Shown here: piece by piece, positions 9,401-14,894 of the stretch
Layout of the letters: every line of letters starts with the position of its first letter
Position numbering within the stretch: the first letter of the stretch is position 1
Assembly: GCA_034437455.1 (NCBI GenBank)
Contig: DAOTUB010000230.1
Location: 1 to 14,894, forward strand
Length of the DNA stretch: 14,894 nucleotides
From: DAOTUB01 sp034437455
GTDB taxonomy: Bacteria > Chloroflexota > Anaerolineae > B4-G1
Direction of reading: 5' to 3'
Notes under the pieces: generated by a model
What the model saw: only the letters and a program-made list of their open reading frames with translations
Told to the model about the DNA's origin: nothing
Databases searched by the model: none
Translations under genes and position numbers: made by a program

Positions 9401-12400
9401 CGTACTCGTAATACGTCGCGTGGCGCGCCGCGTCGGTGTACACGGTCAAGTGATTGAGAGTGTCGTAGGCCATCTCCGTCGTCTGGCCCAGCGCGTCGGT
9501 GACCTCCTCGACGGTGCAGCCGCATCCATTCCACTCCATCTGGGTGGGGTTGCCGTTCCGATCCACGATCTGGGTGAGGCCAAAGTTGGCGTCGTAGGCG
9601 CGCCAGGCCGGTCCATTCAACGGGTCGGTCTGCACCGCCCAGACCCCACCGAGATAGATGTCTTCCCTCGCGTATCCGTTGGCGTCGGTATAGACCGTCG
9701 TGTCGGCGAACGAGTCGTACCGGAGCGCGAGAACGTCCCCCGCCTCGGTCGTTTGCCTCACGGCCCGGCCTTCGTCGTCGTATTCCGTGCGCTCGACGAG
9801 GTGGTCGAGGGGATCGCGGACCTCGTACAGCAGGTGCGAATCATCCACGTAGGTGTAGCTCCAGGTATGACCCCGCGTGTCGGTCGCGTGGGCGAGGTCG
9901 CCGGTCGTCTCGTCGTAGCCAAATTGCACCGTTCGGTGTAGGGGATCGCGCACCTCGGTTATCCGGCCCTCGCCGTCGCGATCAAAGGTCAAACAACGCT
10001 GGCTCACCGGCTCACAGGCGCTGATGAGCCGGCCGTCGGGGTCGTAGGTGAAGCGAATCACGTTTCCACGTGGGTCTCGCTGCTCCAGCATACGCCCCTC
10101 GTCGTCGAAGCGATAGATGTGCTGGTCAGAGCCGGTCACGACGTAGTTAGAATCCCCCTCTTCCCAGCGTACCTGGGCACGCACGCCGGGATACGGGTCC
10201 AGCGTGCCGTTCGGCCAGAAGCGCAGTCGCGATCCATCCGGGGCCTCGAGGATGAGGGCGTCGGGCTCCACGTCGGACTCCCCCTCCACGATGGCGCCGC
10301 CGGTATTTGAGTCGCCGCTAAAGTTGCGCATGATCAACGGTAAATACATCCTGGGAACGTACTCATCCACGCCAATGTCGACCCCCGATATCCGCGGGCG
10401 CGGATCGCCTTCAAAGTCCTCCATCACACCCGTTTCCACGCCCGCGTCAATACAAGGCGAACGGGCTTTCAGGCGGGCTAGCAGGTGGTAATTTCCTCTG
10501 TCAGGATCGACCAACAGTGGATCGGCGGAGATGTTCCCGGAACCGGCGTACATGCCGTGGTAGTCGCCGGGACTGTTGCCCCACACGTCGTTGTGCGAGA
10601 GGGTGGCCGTTCCACCCGCGATATACACCCCATACCCCGCCGCGTGGCTGACGACGATCGTGTTTGTCAGGCCCAACGTCCCGCCGCCGACGTAGATGCC
10701 GCCTCCCGTCCCGGCCGTATTGGAGTAGAACGTGTTGTGCAACAACGCGCCAGCCCCGCTCGCCAGGTACAGGCCGCCGCCTTCGTCCGTAGCCTCGTTG
10801 TTGGCCACGACCGTGTTGATCAGCCTGACCGTTCCGCTGTCAACGTGCAGACCGCCGCCCGATCCGGCAGTATTCCTCTCGATGACGTTGTTCACGATGG
10901 TTGGGCTGGCCCCATCCTCGACGGAAACCCCGCCGCCGTTGCCGCCGGGGTTGTTCCCACCGGTGATGGTAAAGCCGCTGATGACGGTATTCGCCGTAAT
11001 GGCGCTGCCGCTGGCAACCACCAGCGGGCCCTCCACTCCCTCGCCGTCGATGAACGTAACCTTCGTTCCAGACCCTTGCACTGTGACTCCCGGTTCCAGA
11101 TGGATCGTCTCTCTGTATGTTCCTGGCGCTACCAACAACACGTCTCCATACTCTGCCTGGTAGTTCAACGTGTACGAGATCGTCCGACACGCCATCGAAC
11201 CCTTGCCCGTCCCGCAGACCGGGCCGTCGGCGCCCTCCGCCCCATCCACGTAGATGATCGGGCCAATGGACGGCAAGGTGAGCCGCATGGCATAGTTGTG
11301 CGTCCAGCCGTAGCCCAATCCGGCCACGCTTCGGCTCACCATCTGGGAGGCATAGATCCGCTCGAAGCGCAACCCTTCCCCGGCCGTCGCCACTTGTATA
11401 TCCGTGACGCTGTAGACGTGATTGCCGCTGGCGGTGTTGATCTCGCCGCCCAGCCAGTTCTGATTCGTGGCGCACGCGCCGTTGAGACCGCACTCGGGGT
11501 CGGGTGAGTTGCACTGGTCGTCGGGAAGTATGGTTGGCGTCGGTCTAGGAGCTGTGAGGGTGCTAATGTGGGTGTTGTCGTCAGTCACCCCAGAGATTTT
11601 GGGGATCGGCATATCCTTCCAGGTATCCCCACTATTATCAGAAAAAGCAACTCCACGGCGTCCAGTACCAGCACATACTCGACCGGTGAAACCATCCACT
11701 GTCACGGTCTTCACACCTCCGTGCAACTCGGATGAAGAGCCTGTGGTCAAGACAGCGGTGAAAGCATCACCGTTGTTTGTAGAGCGGTGCAGCGTGGAAC
11801 CCGCTGCCAACCAGAGGGTGTCAGGGCGCGTGTGATCGTACAAGAGATCCTGGGTGTCTCCTATTTGGGTATCTCCCTTCCAGGTGTGTCCAGCATCAGT
11901 GCTCCTGCGTACTTTGACAGCAAGGTGACGTCCCGTGGCGTAGATGTAAGCAGGATTCTCGTCGCGGCCAGTGACAAGCCTGCGTGTATTTCCTTCAAGA
12001 TCGTCAATTCTGTCCCGCTGCCAAGTTCGTCCTCCATCAGTACTTCGCCAAAACCATTGGTAGGAGTAACTCTGGCCGTAGCCACAAGCTGCCATAATAT
12101 ACCAATATCCCCCATTTCCCCAGACGTCACTGGGAGACTGCGCATAAGTCCAGAGACCTCCAGGAGAAGGTAGATCGATTCCATTCCAGGTGCGACCACC
12201 GTTTGTTGAGTACGCTGCTCGTGGGTCTGGGTTTAGAACTCCACCAAGTTCTGGACCAGCAGCAAGGACAATCCCTGGCCTACTTCGATCCCAGTGGACA
12301 CAACACCAGCCTGTCTGCGTAAAGGGCATCGTTACTTGCATCCAATTTGCCCCTGCATTGCTCGTTCTGTACACCCCGTTCGGCGTCACTGCCAGCAACA

Positions 12401-12851
12401 CGTTATCGTCGAACGGATTGAGCCTGACGTTCTTTACTTCTACGTTGCCTATGCCATTGCTGCGCTGGGTCCAGGTGATTCCATCGTGATACCATACGCC
12501 AGCATTGCTGGTTCCAGCCCAGAGATGGGCCGTATAGCCATCAGAGACATCCTCGAAACCGCCGAGTGGGTTGCTATCTGGCGTCGAGTCGTTCGACTGA
12601 AAACGAGAGTCAATGGTCCACCACGGGAGAAGCGCGGCCAGGGAGGGAGTGGAATTGATCACCGCTGTTTCCCCTGGCGAGGGATGCGCAGTTGCCCTGC
12701 TATCCAGAAGCGCGGGAAGCGGTAGGGCAGACCTGAGCATAGTCGAAGGACTCAACGCATTGCTCAGTGCAGGCGTCGGTACAAGGGTCAACAGGAGAGA
12801 GACAAGAATGAGGACATTGAGCCAAGGGAACGATCGGTGAGAGATGCACAT
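2823..12851 (-). CDS. Giant secreted Rhs/YD-repeat protein with beta-propeller head, inserted exoprotein domains, lipobox and SleB-like hydrolase tip
   Basis: The product has 3342 residues. Order: Sec signal peptide (1 to about 30); BNR/sialidase-like propeller (about 85-430, several S-x-D-x-G-x-T-W motifs such as RSTDGGRTWQ); Rhs entry domain like DUF6531 (about 464-530); inserted beta-helix (531-835); rest of the entry domain (about 850-950); some 40 YD repeats (to about 2055); second inserted block (2061-2785); seven more YD-type strands (from 2800); RHS core (about 2973-3040); membrane hairpin with lipobox Cys3083; Thr/Pro linker; tip (3140-3342). Related Rhs/Tc proteins form a hollow shell around the C-terminal part; the same fold is expected here. 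The start has GGAG seven bases upstream and is followed at once by the signal peptide. No PAAR or VgrG-like part is seen, so delivery is probably surface-bound, as for WapA-like proteins. The 3' neighbour is the propeller gene. Export and the Rhs identity are secure; the tip function is tentative. Confidence 0.93.
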   Translation of the reverse strand: MCISHRSFPWLNVLILVSLLLTLVPTPALSNALSPSTMLRSALPLPALLDSRATAHPSPGETAVINSTPSLAALLPWWTIDSRFQSNDSTPDSNPLGGFEDVSDGYTAHLWAGTSNAGVWYHDGITWTQRSNGIGNVEVKNVRLNPFDDNVLLAVTPNGVYRTSNAGANWMQVTMPFTQTGWCCVHWDRSRPGIVLAAGPELGGVLNPDPRAAYSTNGGRTWNGIDLPSPGGLWTYAQSPSDVWGNGGYWYIMAACGYGQSYSYQWFWRSTDGGRTWQRDRIDDLEGNTRRLVTGRDENPAYIYATGRHLAVKVRRSTDAGHTWKGDTQIGDTQDLLYDHTRPDTLWLAAGSTLHRSTNNGDAFTAVLTTGSSSELHGGVKTVTVDGFTGRVCAGTGRRGVAFSDNSGDTWKDMPIPKISGVTDDNTHISTLTAPRPTPTILPDDQCNSPDPECGLNGACATNQNWLGGEINTASGNHVYSVTDIQVATAGEGLRFERIYASQMVSRSVAGLGYGWTHNYAMRLTLPSIGPIIYVDGAEGADGPVCGTGKGSMACRTISYTLNYQAEYGDVLLVAPGTYRETIHLEPGVTVQGSGTKVTFIDGEGVEGPLVVASGSAITANTVISGFTITGGNNPGGNGGGVSVEDGASPTIVNNVIERNTAGSGGGLHVDSGTVRLINTVVANNEATDEGGGLYLASGAGALLHNTFYSNTAGTGGGIYVGGGTLGLTNTIVVSHAAGYGVYIAGGTATLSHNDVWGNSPGDYHGMYAGSGNISADPLLVDPDRGNYHLLARLKARSPCIDAGVETGVMEDFEGDPRPRISGVDIGVDEYVPRMYLPLIMRNFSGDSNTGGAIVEGESDVEPDALILEAPDGSRLRFWPNGTLDPYPGVRAQVRWEEGDSNYVVTGSDQHIYRFDDEGRMLEQRDPRGNVIRFTYDPDGRLISACEPVSQRCLTFDRDGEGRITEVRDPLHRTVQFGYDETTGDLAHATDTRGHTWSYTYVDDSHLLYEVRDPLDHLVERTEYDDEGRAVRQTTEAGDVLALRYDSFADTTVYTDANGYAREDIYLGGVWAVQTDPLNGPAWRAYDANFGLTQIVDRNGNPTQMEWNGCGCTVEEVTDALGQTTEMAYDTLNHLTVYTDAARHATYYEYEGNLAVVITDALDGRVLNTYDGQNRLIQTVDHGVTTTYGYDDLGQRTVTTDALGNATRYEYDGVGRLITTTDRVSPLRVTLHEYDDADHLVRVTRNYTTTTDERNYLGVYNLVTEYGYDEVGNRTHVIDTLGRVTRSWYDGANRLIQTTVNYTTTTTGHGPGNDWNFTTVYGYDGMGRLITTTVAPGTPLEQITVNEYDPPGNLIRVTRNYTTTTDERNYLDTYNRITRYEYDAVGNQILMTDTLGHVTRSWYDALNRPIRVTQNYSPTIYPGHGPDEAWNLSTRYGYDVVGNQILVTDTVGHVTRSWYDALNRLIESTRNYSPTVGANYQNEWNVSTRYGYDARGNQAWMTDALGHVTFTEYDALNRPVTVTTNYVDGVYDPAHPDEDLIRVTTYDVAGRVLEVTEHGARITHHEYDALDRQTAVIQNYQDGIYDPERPDQDLTSLTIYNEAGQAAARVQAAGSHVTTTYEYDALGRLVTTTNALSGTSVTRYDALGRRTETIDAEGQVTRYEYDAAGRLVEQRVAGQQRITRYAYDPLDRRVAATDALTHTTVYTYDAAGRQSRMQDAEGNVTTFAYDALGRRTTTTDADGVTVYSIYDALGRLVETRDELDNRTRYSHDALGSRVMMTNARGYATRYEYDDVGRLIAVIENRRVGESADQQTNVRTEYEYDASGNLLVVTDALGHTTVYTYDLAGRRVAEEDGVGNVTRYEYDGHGRRVKEVYPDASGPITVTTAHNALGWPTQIEYPAIGDVPGFTVEYSYDALGHRDTVTDSTGTIAYDYDALYQPLAIDAPTGDAHYEYDAAGRRTNLVYPSGETVTYTHDTANRLRTVTDWEGGTTVYAYTPAGRLSEMRLPNSVETYYGYDAAGRLVEIEHRREGELLARYEYELDGVGNRTRVIEALAPPAAVFFDDGESGPGAWVAEGNWALSDEQAHSGRFAWHDSPGGDYVHGSNDSLTLAQPVALPADRPARLEFWDPLDLGKGDHAYVEISLDGEQSWEILLDQTEVTNVAWTRHVVSLAAYAGQSILLRFRLDARENEQVGDGWYIDDILITTAPENVYPLPFADDTEATANWVAEGEWGLTTDAPYQGAASFADSPDGDYRPQSNASLELDGLLDLTWTFAPRLTFFERYDLAQGDEAYVEVSVDDRQTWTPLLRHRRGSRPGWQRQLLDLSPYTGQLLRLRFRLETGGDKHVADGWDVDAITVGEAPSPPFVPPTLGGFVVLGQEGVWLKQHSQVISGHVGANVASEGPYLHTEHEVVVEQKAQILDPAAGVYGDSLNLAKNSQVYDVFYNEMEGEGAVLGERHTPLPLPLVDQWPEAPAFTPGDEDLDVAQGETLRLDPGSYGDLLARNGSAITLTGGVYDFQSWDIRTHTRVAAEAPTEIRIAGRLRTDAHVRLGPVDGLDAADLAIYVTGQNGQDGDANDNPKAVELGQQNEMAANVYALNGTLLVGQNTQATGAFLGRWVVVGQWASLAGESALGSPLPVPPVTLTLTGPDVAALTEIVTYTVAFTPVAALAVAELGASGPPEEWGIEYVAPPSFRPGFRVLTTTPMAPLENGVLRWSEEELAGHDRLTVVAQHGDDPCSRSAPAGSLATHRARVYALDAPGAPLPSATQNTLVDEPCCFYSFLPIVMRNFRSATLPTRVITYVYDPLDRLVEANYSTGEKFEYAYDAVGNRETLTSTTPLSGTLVTTYTHDDANRLTDRAVSDGRVYSYTWSARGQMLAEWTQGYPVRTFTYDGAGQMVEATVFTLTTRFKYNGLGARVAVEVVGHGTTAYTLDYTAGNRILAETTDADDSTLYLYGRDCLGEFRGDEWLYYLSDAEGLVRQGVDGQGEVMSAWLFDPDGAVLEGPEGPVSHLVCGGVYDWSTGLIYKDGRYFDPLLGIWLALVPLVVVQSWQGRKRKRRGFLWVWLLLLGLCVGGTLTACGGGATPTLPKGTPTLTPTICIDTSTPGMGTPTFTPTSTSTPTSTPTSTPTPTSTPGPDADLFRITNEEVDAAGGMFNYLQTESEALLLARIGMGEGADQNFLDQEFVMWTVKARTVIGVSNNRSGSSTIKEESLHIRPEGEYQYSAIGGLISIRYPADLPSCGSNIKRMGYPCDNDLGQFNNVYRKAQEIVTARLEDMPPDLYGFDSFVAAGKEGQWCMWGDVPVENVTRGAEQLAGASWFFDCWTDDNYRLGFPLPTP
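3439..3515 (-). repeat. Thr/Pro linker repeat before the tip
   Basis: Degenerate 6 to 12 base repeats (ggtgttgacgtt, ggtgtggacgtc) encode TPTSTPTSTPTPTSTP. The linker separates the lipobox from the tip and marks the exact place where the two tip types diverge and base composition drops. Confidence 0.75.
3594..3755 (-). other. Transmembrane hairpin and internal lipobox between Rhs core and tip
   Basis: After the core, GIWLALVPLVVVQSW is a hydrophobic segment. It is followed by QGRKRKRR and a second hydrophobic segment, FLWVWLLLLGLCVGG, ending LTAC-GGG. The last part has the three regions of a lipoprotein signal (basic, hydrophobic, then L-T-A-C matching the consensus [LVI][ASTVI][GAS]C), with Cys3083 as the acceptor. 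By the positive-inside rule the basic loop faces the cytoplasm, placing both core and tip outside. The orphan cassette keeps all of these elements (Cys codon at 717-715). Whether signal peptidase II cuts here is not known. Confidence 0.7.
4295..4460 (-). other. YD-repeat strands resuming after the second insertion
   Basis: Repeats such as YVYDPLDRLVEA, YAYDAVGNR and YTHDDANRL begin again directly after the second inserted block, about residues 2798-2855. They continue into the core cassette and show that the block interrupts one continuous Rhs shell. Confidence 0.85.
4476..6671 (-). other. Second inserted exoprotein block: two MAM/jellyroll-like domains, a polymer-type beta-helix domain and a DUF11-like domain
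   Basis: Residues 2061-2212 and 2213-2366 are two similar units. Each opens with F(F/A)DD, has A-WVAEG-W in the first strand, contains GD(H/E)AYVE(I/V)S and ends in VGDGWYIDDI or VADGWDVDAI, like the MAM-type domains of immune inhibitor A proteases. Residues about 2367-2628 hold LDPGSYGDLL, ITLTGGVYDFQSW, IRIAGRL and TQATGAFLGRWVVVGQ. This is the pattern of DUF7305-like beta-helix exoproteins. Next come about 150 residues like a DUF11 surface repeat, and then FLPIVMRNF near 2780. The whole block is flanked by VGNRTRV and ITYVYDPLDRL, so it sits in one YD unit. Confidence 0.7.
6672..10010 (-). other. Main YD-repeat array forming the Rhs shell
   Basis: I count roughly 40 strands with the Y-x-Y-D-x-x-G-R-L pattern (for example YEYDALGRLVTT, YTYDAAGRQ, YGYDAAGRLVE) over about 1100 residues. 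Such arrays build the spiral beta-sheet wall of Rhs and Tc cocoons. The motif NGCGCTVEEV near residue 1110 is a Cys-rich spot seen in some bacterial YD proteins. The array is GC-rich and uninterrupted by frameshifts. Confidence 0.9.
8395..9165 (-). repeat. Imperfect internal tandem duplication within the YD array
   Basis: The tract around tcgtaccaggagcg recurs at about 8473, 8641 and 8983, spaced 168 and 342 bases. The tract caggtaattccgttcgtccg recurs at 8739 and 9081, again 342 bases apart. In protein this gives repeated HVTRSWYDALNR and NYTTTTDERNYL units of about 56-58 residues, twice the normal YD strand pair. Recent duplication of shell segments is the simplest reading. Confidence 0.75.
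10320..11260 (-). other. First inserted block: right-handed beta-helix domain in the Rhs entry domain
   Basis: Residues about 531-835 start IIYVDGAEGADG and have the parallel beta-helix pattern: GDVLLVAPGTYRETI, then rungs such as TISGFTITGG, PTIVNNVIERNTAGSGGG and GGGIYVGGGT, closing with SPCIDAG and DIGVDEY. This is the pectate-lyase-like, choice-of-anchor Q style of exoproteins, often found in surface carbohydrate-binding proteins. It ends MYLPLIMRNF. Rhs sequence resumes at LILEAPDGSRLRFW, which normally follows the TLP strand before the block. The beta-helix therefore lies in a strand connection of the entry domain. Confidence 0.75.
11530..12600 (-). other. BNR/sialidase-like beta-propeller head of the Rhs protein
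   Basis: Residues about 85-440 contain repeated Asp-box-like turns: RTSNAGANWMQV, YSTNGGRTWNGI, RSTDGGRTWQRD, RSTDAGHTWKGD, RSTNNGDAFTAV and FSDNSGDTWKDM. These mark BNR/VPS10/YCF48-type propellers, used for binding glycans or proteins; only some are enzymes. The codons here are less GC-rich than in the YD array. A short Pro-rich linker (PRPTPTILP) joins it to the Rhs entry domain. Confidence 0.75.
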
Positions 12852-12858
12852 CAGCAGT

Positions 12859-12865
12859 CTCCTTT
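12859..12865 (-). promoter_or_regulatory. Ribosome binding site of the giant rhs gene
   Basis: The minus strand reads AAAGGAG, with the GGAG ending seven bases before ATG 12851-12849. This spacing, and the signal peptide that follows, fix the start. Confidence 0.8.
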
Positions 12866-12928
12866 CACATCGCCGACATTGGACGTGGAAACAATAAAAA
12901 CTCTAAACTGTCGAGGCGGAACCAATGG

Positions 12929-12957
12929 ATTTTACATCGTGATCTGGATCTTGACAA
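12929..12957 (-). promoter_or_regulatory. Sigma70-type promoter for the rhs operon
   Basis: On the minus strand, TTGTCA (12957-12952) and TAAAAT (12934-12929) are separated by exactly 17 bases, close to the consensus TTGACA and TATAAT. The -10 box lies about 80 bases before the rhs start codon, giving a 5' leader of roughly 70 bases. No other good promoter is seen between here and the IS5-like element. Confidence 0.6.
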
Positions 12958-12992
12958 ATCAGAAGCCGATCAAGGTTGGACATCTGGAGTCG

Positions 12993-13018
12993 TTATATCA
13001 GGACACGGCTTGATATCA
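12993..13018. promoter_or_regulatory. Inverted repeat upstream of the promoter, possible operator
   Basis: The arms ttatatca (12993-13000) and tgatatca (13011-13018) are inverted with one mismatch around a 10-base spacer. The repeat sits about 35 bases upstream of the -35 box, a usual place for an activator. A chance palindrome cannot be excluded because gatatc is self-complementary. Confidence 0.3.
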
Positions 13019-13059
13019 ACAGGATGCTCATTGTCTGACCTTGCCGTTTTGTCCCAATA

Positions 13060-13076
13060 GACTTGTTGCTGAATAA
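13060..13076. repeat. Left terminal inverted repeat of the IS5-like element
   Basis: Seventeen bases, matching the right end except for one G/C difference at the twelfth position. The stop codon TAG of the transposase begins right after it. Confidence 0.88.
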
Positions 13077-14027
13077 CTAGCTGACAGCAGCTTGAGCAAG
13101 AGCAAGTGACCAGTTGGCCAGGCCCGCCGCTGCCAAAGCTACATCGTCGATGAAGGTCGCCACACGATTGCGGAAGACATCGGTCAGCGCACGGAAGCGT
13201 TTCATGCGACAGATGGCATTCTCAACCACGATCCGGATGCGGCTCAATTCTTGGTTCTGCGTTTTCTGCTCTGCTGTCAAAGAGGGCTTGGGATTTGCTT
13301 TCGACTTGCACGGCTTCTTGTGGGGAATGTGCGATTCCAGGGTCTCGTAGTCGGTCTGGAAACCGAGATAGCCCAAGTCCAGCCACACTTTGAACGTCGC
13401 GAACCAATTCTGACCTGGGGTAAACTCTGTCTTGAGCAGGCTGTAGTCATGGCGACTGCCCACAACCGTATAGCCGAGGAACAGGATTTGCTGACATAGG
13501 TTGGCAATCACACTGTTCTTGACCGTGTGACGCTTTTTCTTGCCGCTGTAGTATTCTTGTTGCACCTGGTTATCCTTCGGACGTTGACGCGGCCGTTCAG
13601 TGGCATCAATGAGCAGCACCGCGATGTCTGCGAAGGCAGCTCGCATTTCCTCAACGGTCTCGAACTGGCGGGCAGGCAGAACAGCGGCTTTGTCCAGGGC
13701 ATGGAGCAACACGGGGAGCAGACCATGGACATTGGTACAGGCTTTGGAACGGTCCAGGCCAAAACGGTCGCCCAAGACATCGAAGGTGGGATAGACCTTG
13801 AGGTAGTACAGGATGAAGAACAACTTCCGCTCCATGGTGTTCAAACGACCCTTTTGCCCGCCACCGGGTTTACGTTGACGGCGGTCTAGGTTCTTTTCAT
13901 ATTCTTCCAGTCTGATTTCGGTGTAGCTTTGGATGAAGATGGGCAGCAGTTGGTAAAACGCTGTGCGGGTCAAGCCAGTCAGAGCCTTGAATTGCCGCTC
14001 GTCGATTTGATCCAAGTCTGGAAACAT
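13077..14027 (-). CDS. IS5-family-like DDE transposase (DDE_Tnp_4 type)
   Basis: The protein is 316 residues, the normal length for this group. The N-terminal part (about 1-110) has a helix-turn-helix region of the Tnp_4 kind, with LTGLTRTAFYQLLPIF and YLKVYPTFDVLGDRFGLDRS. The catalytic acids fit D141 (LLIDATERP), D217 (WLDLGYLG) and E269 (VVENAICRMKRF), in the expected order and spacing of a DDE RNase H fold. The DATERP and HDYS motifs are typical of this subgroup. A strong ribosome binding site (AAGGAGG, six bases before ATG 14027-14025) supports the start. The frame is intact. It acts on the 17-base ends described for the element. Confidence 0.9.
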   Translation of the reverse strand: MFPDLDQIDERQFKALTGLTRTAFYQLLPIFIQSYTEIRLEEYEKNLDRRQRKPGGGQKGRLNTMERKLFFILYYLKVYPTFDVLGDRFGLDRSKACTNVHGLLPVLLHALDKAAVLPARQFETVEEMRAAFADIAVLLIDATERPRQRPKDNQVQQEYYSGKKKRHTVKNSVIANLCQQILFLGYTVVGSRHDYSLLKTEFTPGQNWFATFKVWLDLGYLGFQTDYETLESHIPHKKPCKSKANPKPSLTAEQKTQNQELSRIRIVVENAICRMKRFRALTDVFRNRVATFIDDVALAAAGLANWSLALAQAAVS

Positions 14028-14075
14028 GATGGCCTCCTTGCCGAAAGTGTGAATTGGCGCAAGTATACCATTCTC

Positions 14076-14092
14076 TTATTGAGCAACAAGTC
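14076..14092. repeat. Right terminal inverted repeat of the IS5-like element
   Basis: TTATTGAGCAACAAGTC, the inverted partner of 13060-13076, followed directly by TA. Confidence 0.88.
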
Positions 14093-14206
14093 TAATATCA
14101 CTTGCTACCCCTGAAAGCGCGTGTAACTTGGCGATTTGACTTCGCAAAAAATAATTGGTACATTTGATTTTCAGCATAGAAAAACAGGTATGTCGCGATA
14201 AGCACC

Positions 14207-14894
14207 TTACCAATCCAAATCTGGAGCGCAGGCCATCCACCAGAGGCCAATTCGAGCAACCAAAGCCGCGATGGGATAGGCCGCGATCCGCCCGTGTATT
14301 CGCAGGTCGCCCTCGAACTCAAAAAAAGAAGCAGAATTCGGCGTCAAATCGGCTTCCTGGGAGGCCGGGCGCACATCAGGCATACGGGTACCTGGGTCTG
14401 GGACCTGCAACTGTCGCCAGATCAACTTCTGCTTCTTGGTCGGCGTGTCGGGCCAAAAGACCTCGTAACCCGAAGGCGTGAGGTGAACGCTGACGCAGAA
14501 TCCACCCAACACATTCAACACCTCGTCGGTGGTGCGCAATCCCGCTTCAACCAGGACCGGATTGGCCTGACAATCTCGCTCGATCAGCGTGTAGACCATC
14601 AGAGCGACTACGCTGACAAAGCAGAGGGCGACGATGGCGTCGTCCCGATGCAAGTAAATGGGACGAATAGGCAAGTCGCTCTTCAAGTTCCGCATGCGCC
14701 GTTCGACGTGACGATGATTCTTGTAGACGTTCCACATCCAGTCCAGGTAGTCCGTGAGCGACTGACCCGCCTCGCGGCGCTGATTCGTGATGAGCAGCCA
14801 GCGACCATCCAGCTTGGCCGCTTTGGCGATCCGGTCGGGGCGCTGCTCATACGTCAGACCCATCGTCCCATCCTGAATGGTGAAATTGACCTTC
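14207..14894 (-). CDS. IS1634-like transposase, C-terminal part (runs off the window)
   Basis: The frame is open from the right edge (first codons KVNFTIQDGTM) to the TAA at 14209-14207, so the true start lies outside. The segment DGRWLLITN, then YKNHRHVERRMRNLKSDLPI and RPIYLHRDDAIVALCFVS, matches the end of IS1634/IS4-like transposases. There a Y-K-x-x-x-x-VE-x-x-(F/M)-R-x-LKS motif carries the third catalytic acid, followed by a helix holding a short hydrophobic VVALMVYTLIER run. The last 45 residues look less typical and may extend past the usual end. The other catalytic residues are out of view, so whether the element is active cannot be told. Confidence 0.7.
   Translation of the reverse strand, partial: KVNFTIQDGTMGLTYEQRPDRIAKAAKLDGRWLLITNQRREAGQSLTDYLDWMWNVYKNHRHVERRMRNLKSDLPIRPIYLHRDDAIVALCFVSVVALMVYTLIERDCQANPVLVEAGLRTTDEVLNVLGGFCVSVHLTPSGYEVFWPDTPTKKQKLIWRQLQVPDPGTRMPDVRPASQEADLTPNSASFFEFEGDLRIHGRIAAYPIAALVARIGLWWMACAPDLDW

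Larger units (their letters stand above)
13060..14092 (-). mobile_element. Complete IS5-family-like insertion sequence, 1033 bp
   Basis: The ends are GACTTGTTGCTGAATAA (13060-13076) and its inverted copy at 14076-14092, with one mismatch in 17. A TA dinucleotide directly flanks both ends (13058-13059 and 14093-14094), as expected for IS5 subgroups that duplicate a short TA-containing target. One transposase gene fills the inside and stops at the first base after the left repeat. The element appears intact and recently active. It is inserted between the IS1634-like fragment and the rhs control region. Confidence 0.88.

Noticed and set aside
14098..14322. A 74-codon minus-strand frame between the two transposases
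   Set aside because: It overlaps the end of the IS1634-like frame, has no ribosome binding site and no recognisable motif.

Overview
The window looks like accessory DNA from a bacterium of the phylum Chloroflexota, probably near Anaerolineae. That is an inference from protein style: long Thr/Pro linkers, a repeated (Y/F)LP(L/I)(I/V)MRN motif, giant secreted Rhs/YD proteins, and exoprotein domains common in that phylum. No rRNA, tRNA, CRISPR array or housekeeping gene is visible. All genes I support are on the minus strand, so the locus reads from right to left.

Layout in transcription order. (1) 14894-14207: the C-terminal part of an IS1634-like transposase, cut by the window edge. (2) 14092-13060: a complete 1.03 kb IS5-family-like insertion sequence with 17-bp inverted ends and a TA target duplication. 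(3) 13018-12852: a control region with a good sigma70-type promoter and ribosome binding site. (4) 12851-2823: one 3342-residue secreted Rhs/YD-repeat protein. It has a signal peptide, a sialidase/BNR-like beta-propeller, a YD-repeat shell, two inserted blocks of foreign exoprotein domains, the RHS core, a transmembrane hairpin ending in a lipobox, a Thr/Pro linker, and a variable tip resembling a SleB-type cell-wall hydrolase. (5) 2776-1430: a secreted beta-propeller protein with TolB/PD40 repeats, 46 bp downstream and probably co-transcribed. (6) 1396-430: a headless second copy of the Rhs C-terminal region (core, membrane hairpin, lipobox, linker), joined to the start of a different tip, a NodB-type polysaccharide deacetylase. 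(7) 450-1: an IS4-type element whose end breaks this second tip; its transposase runs off the left edge.

Taken together, this reads as a cell-surface Rhs system with exchangeable tips. One shell gene carries a hydrolase-like tip. The next gene is a candidate partner or immunity protein. Behind it lies a silent spare end cassette with another wall-active enzyme on an almost identical core. The arrangement parallels the orphan rhs-CT modules of Proteobacteria, but the tips look like peptidoglycan or polysaccharide enzymes rather than nucleases, and a lipoprotein-type signal lies between core and tip in both copies. Family assignments come from reading motifs by eye; no search was run.
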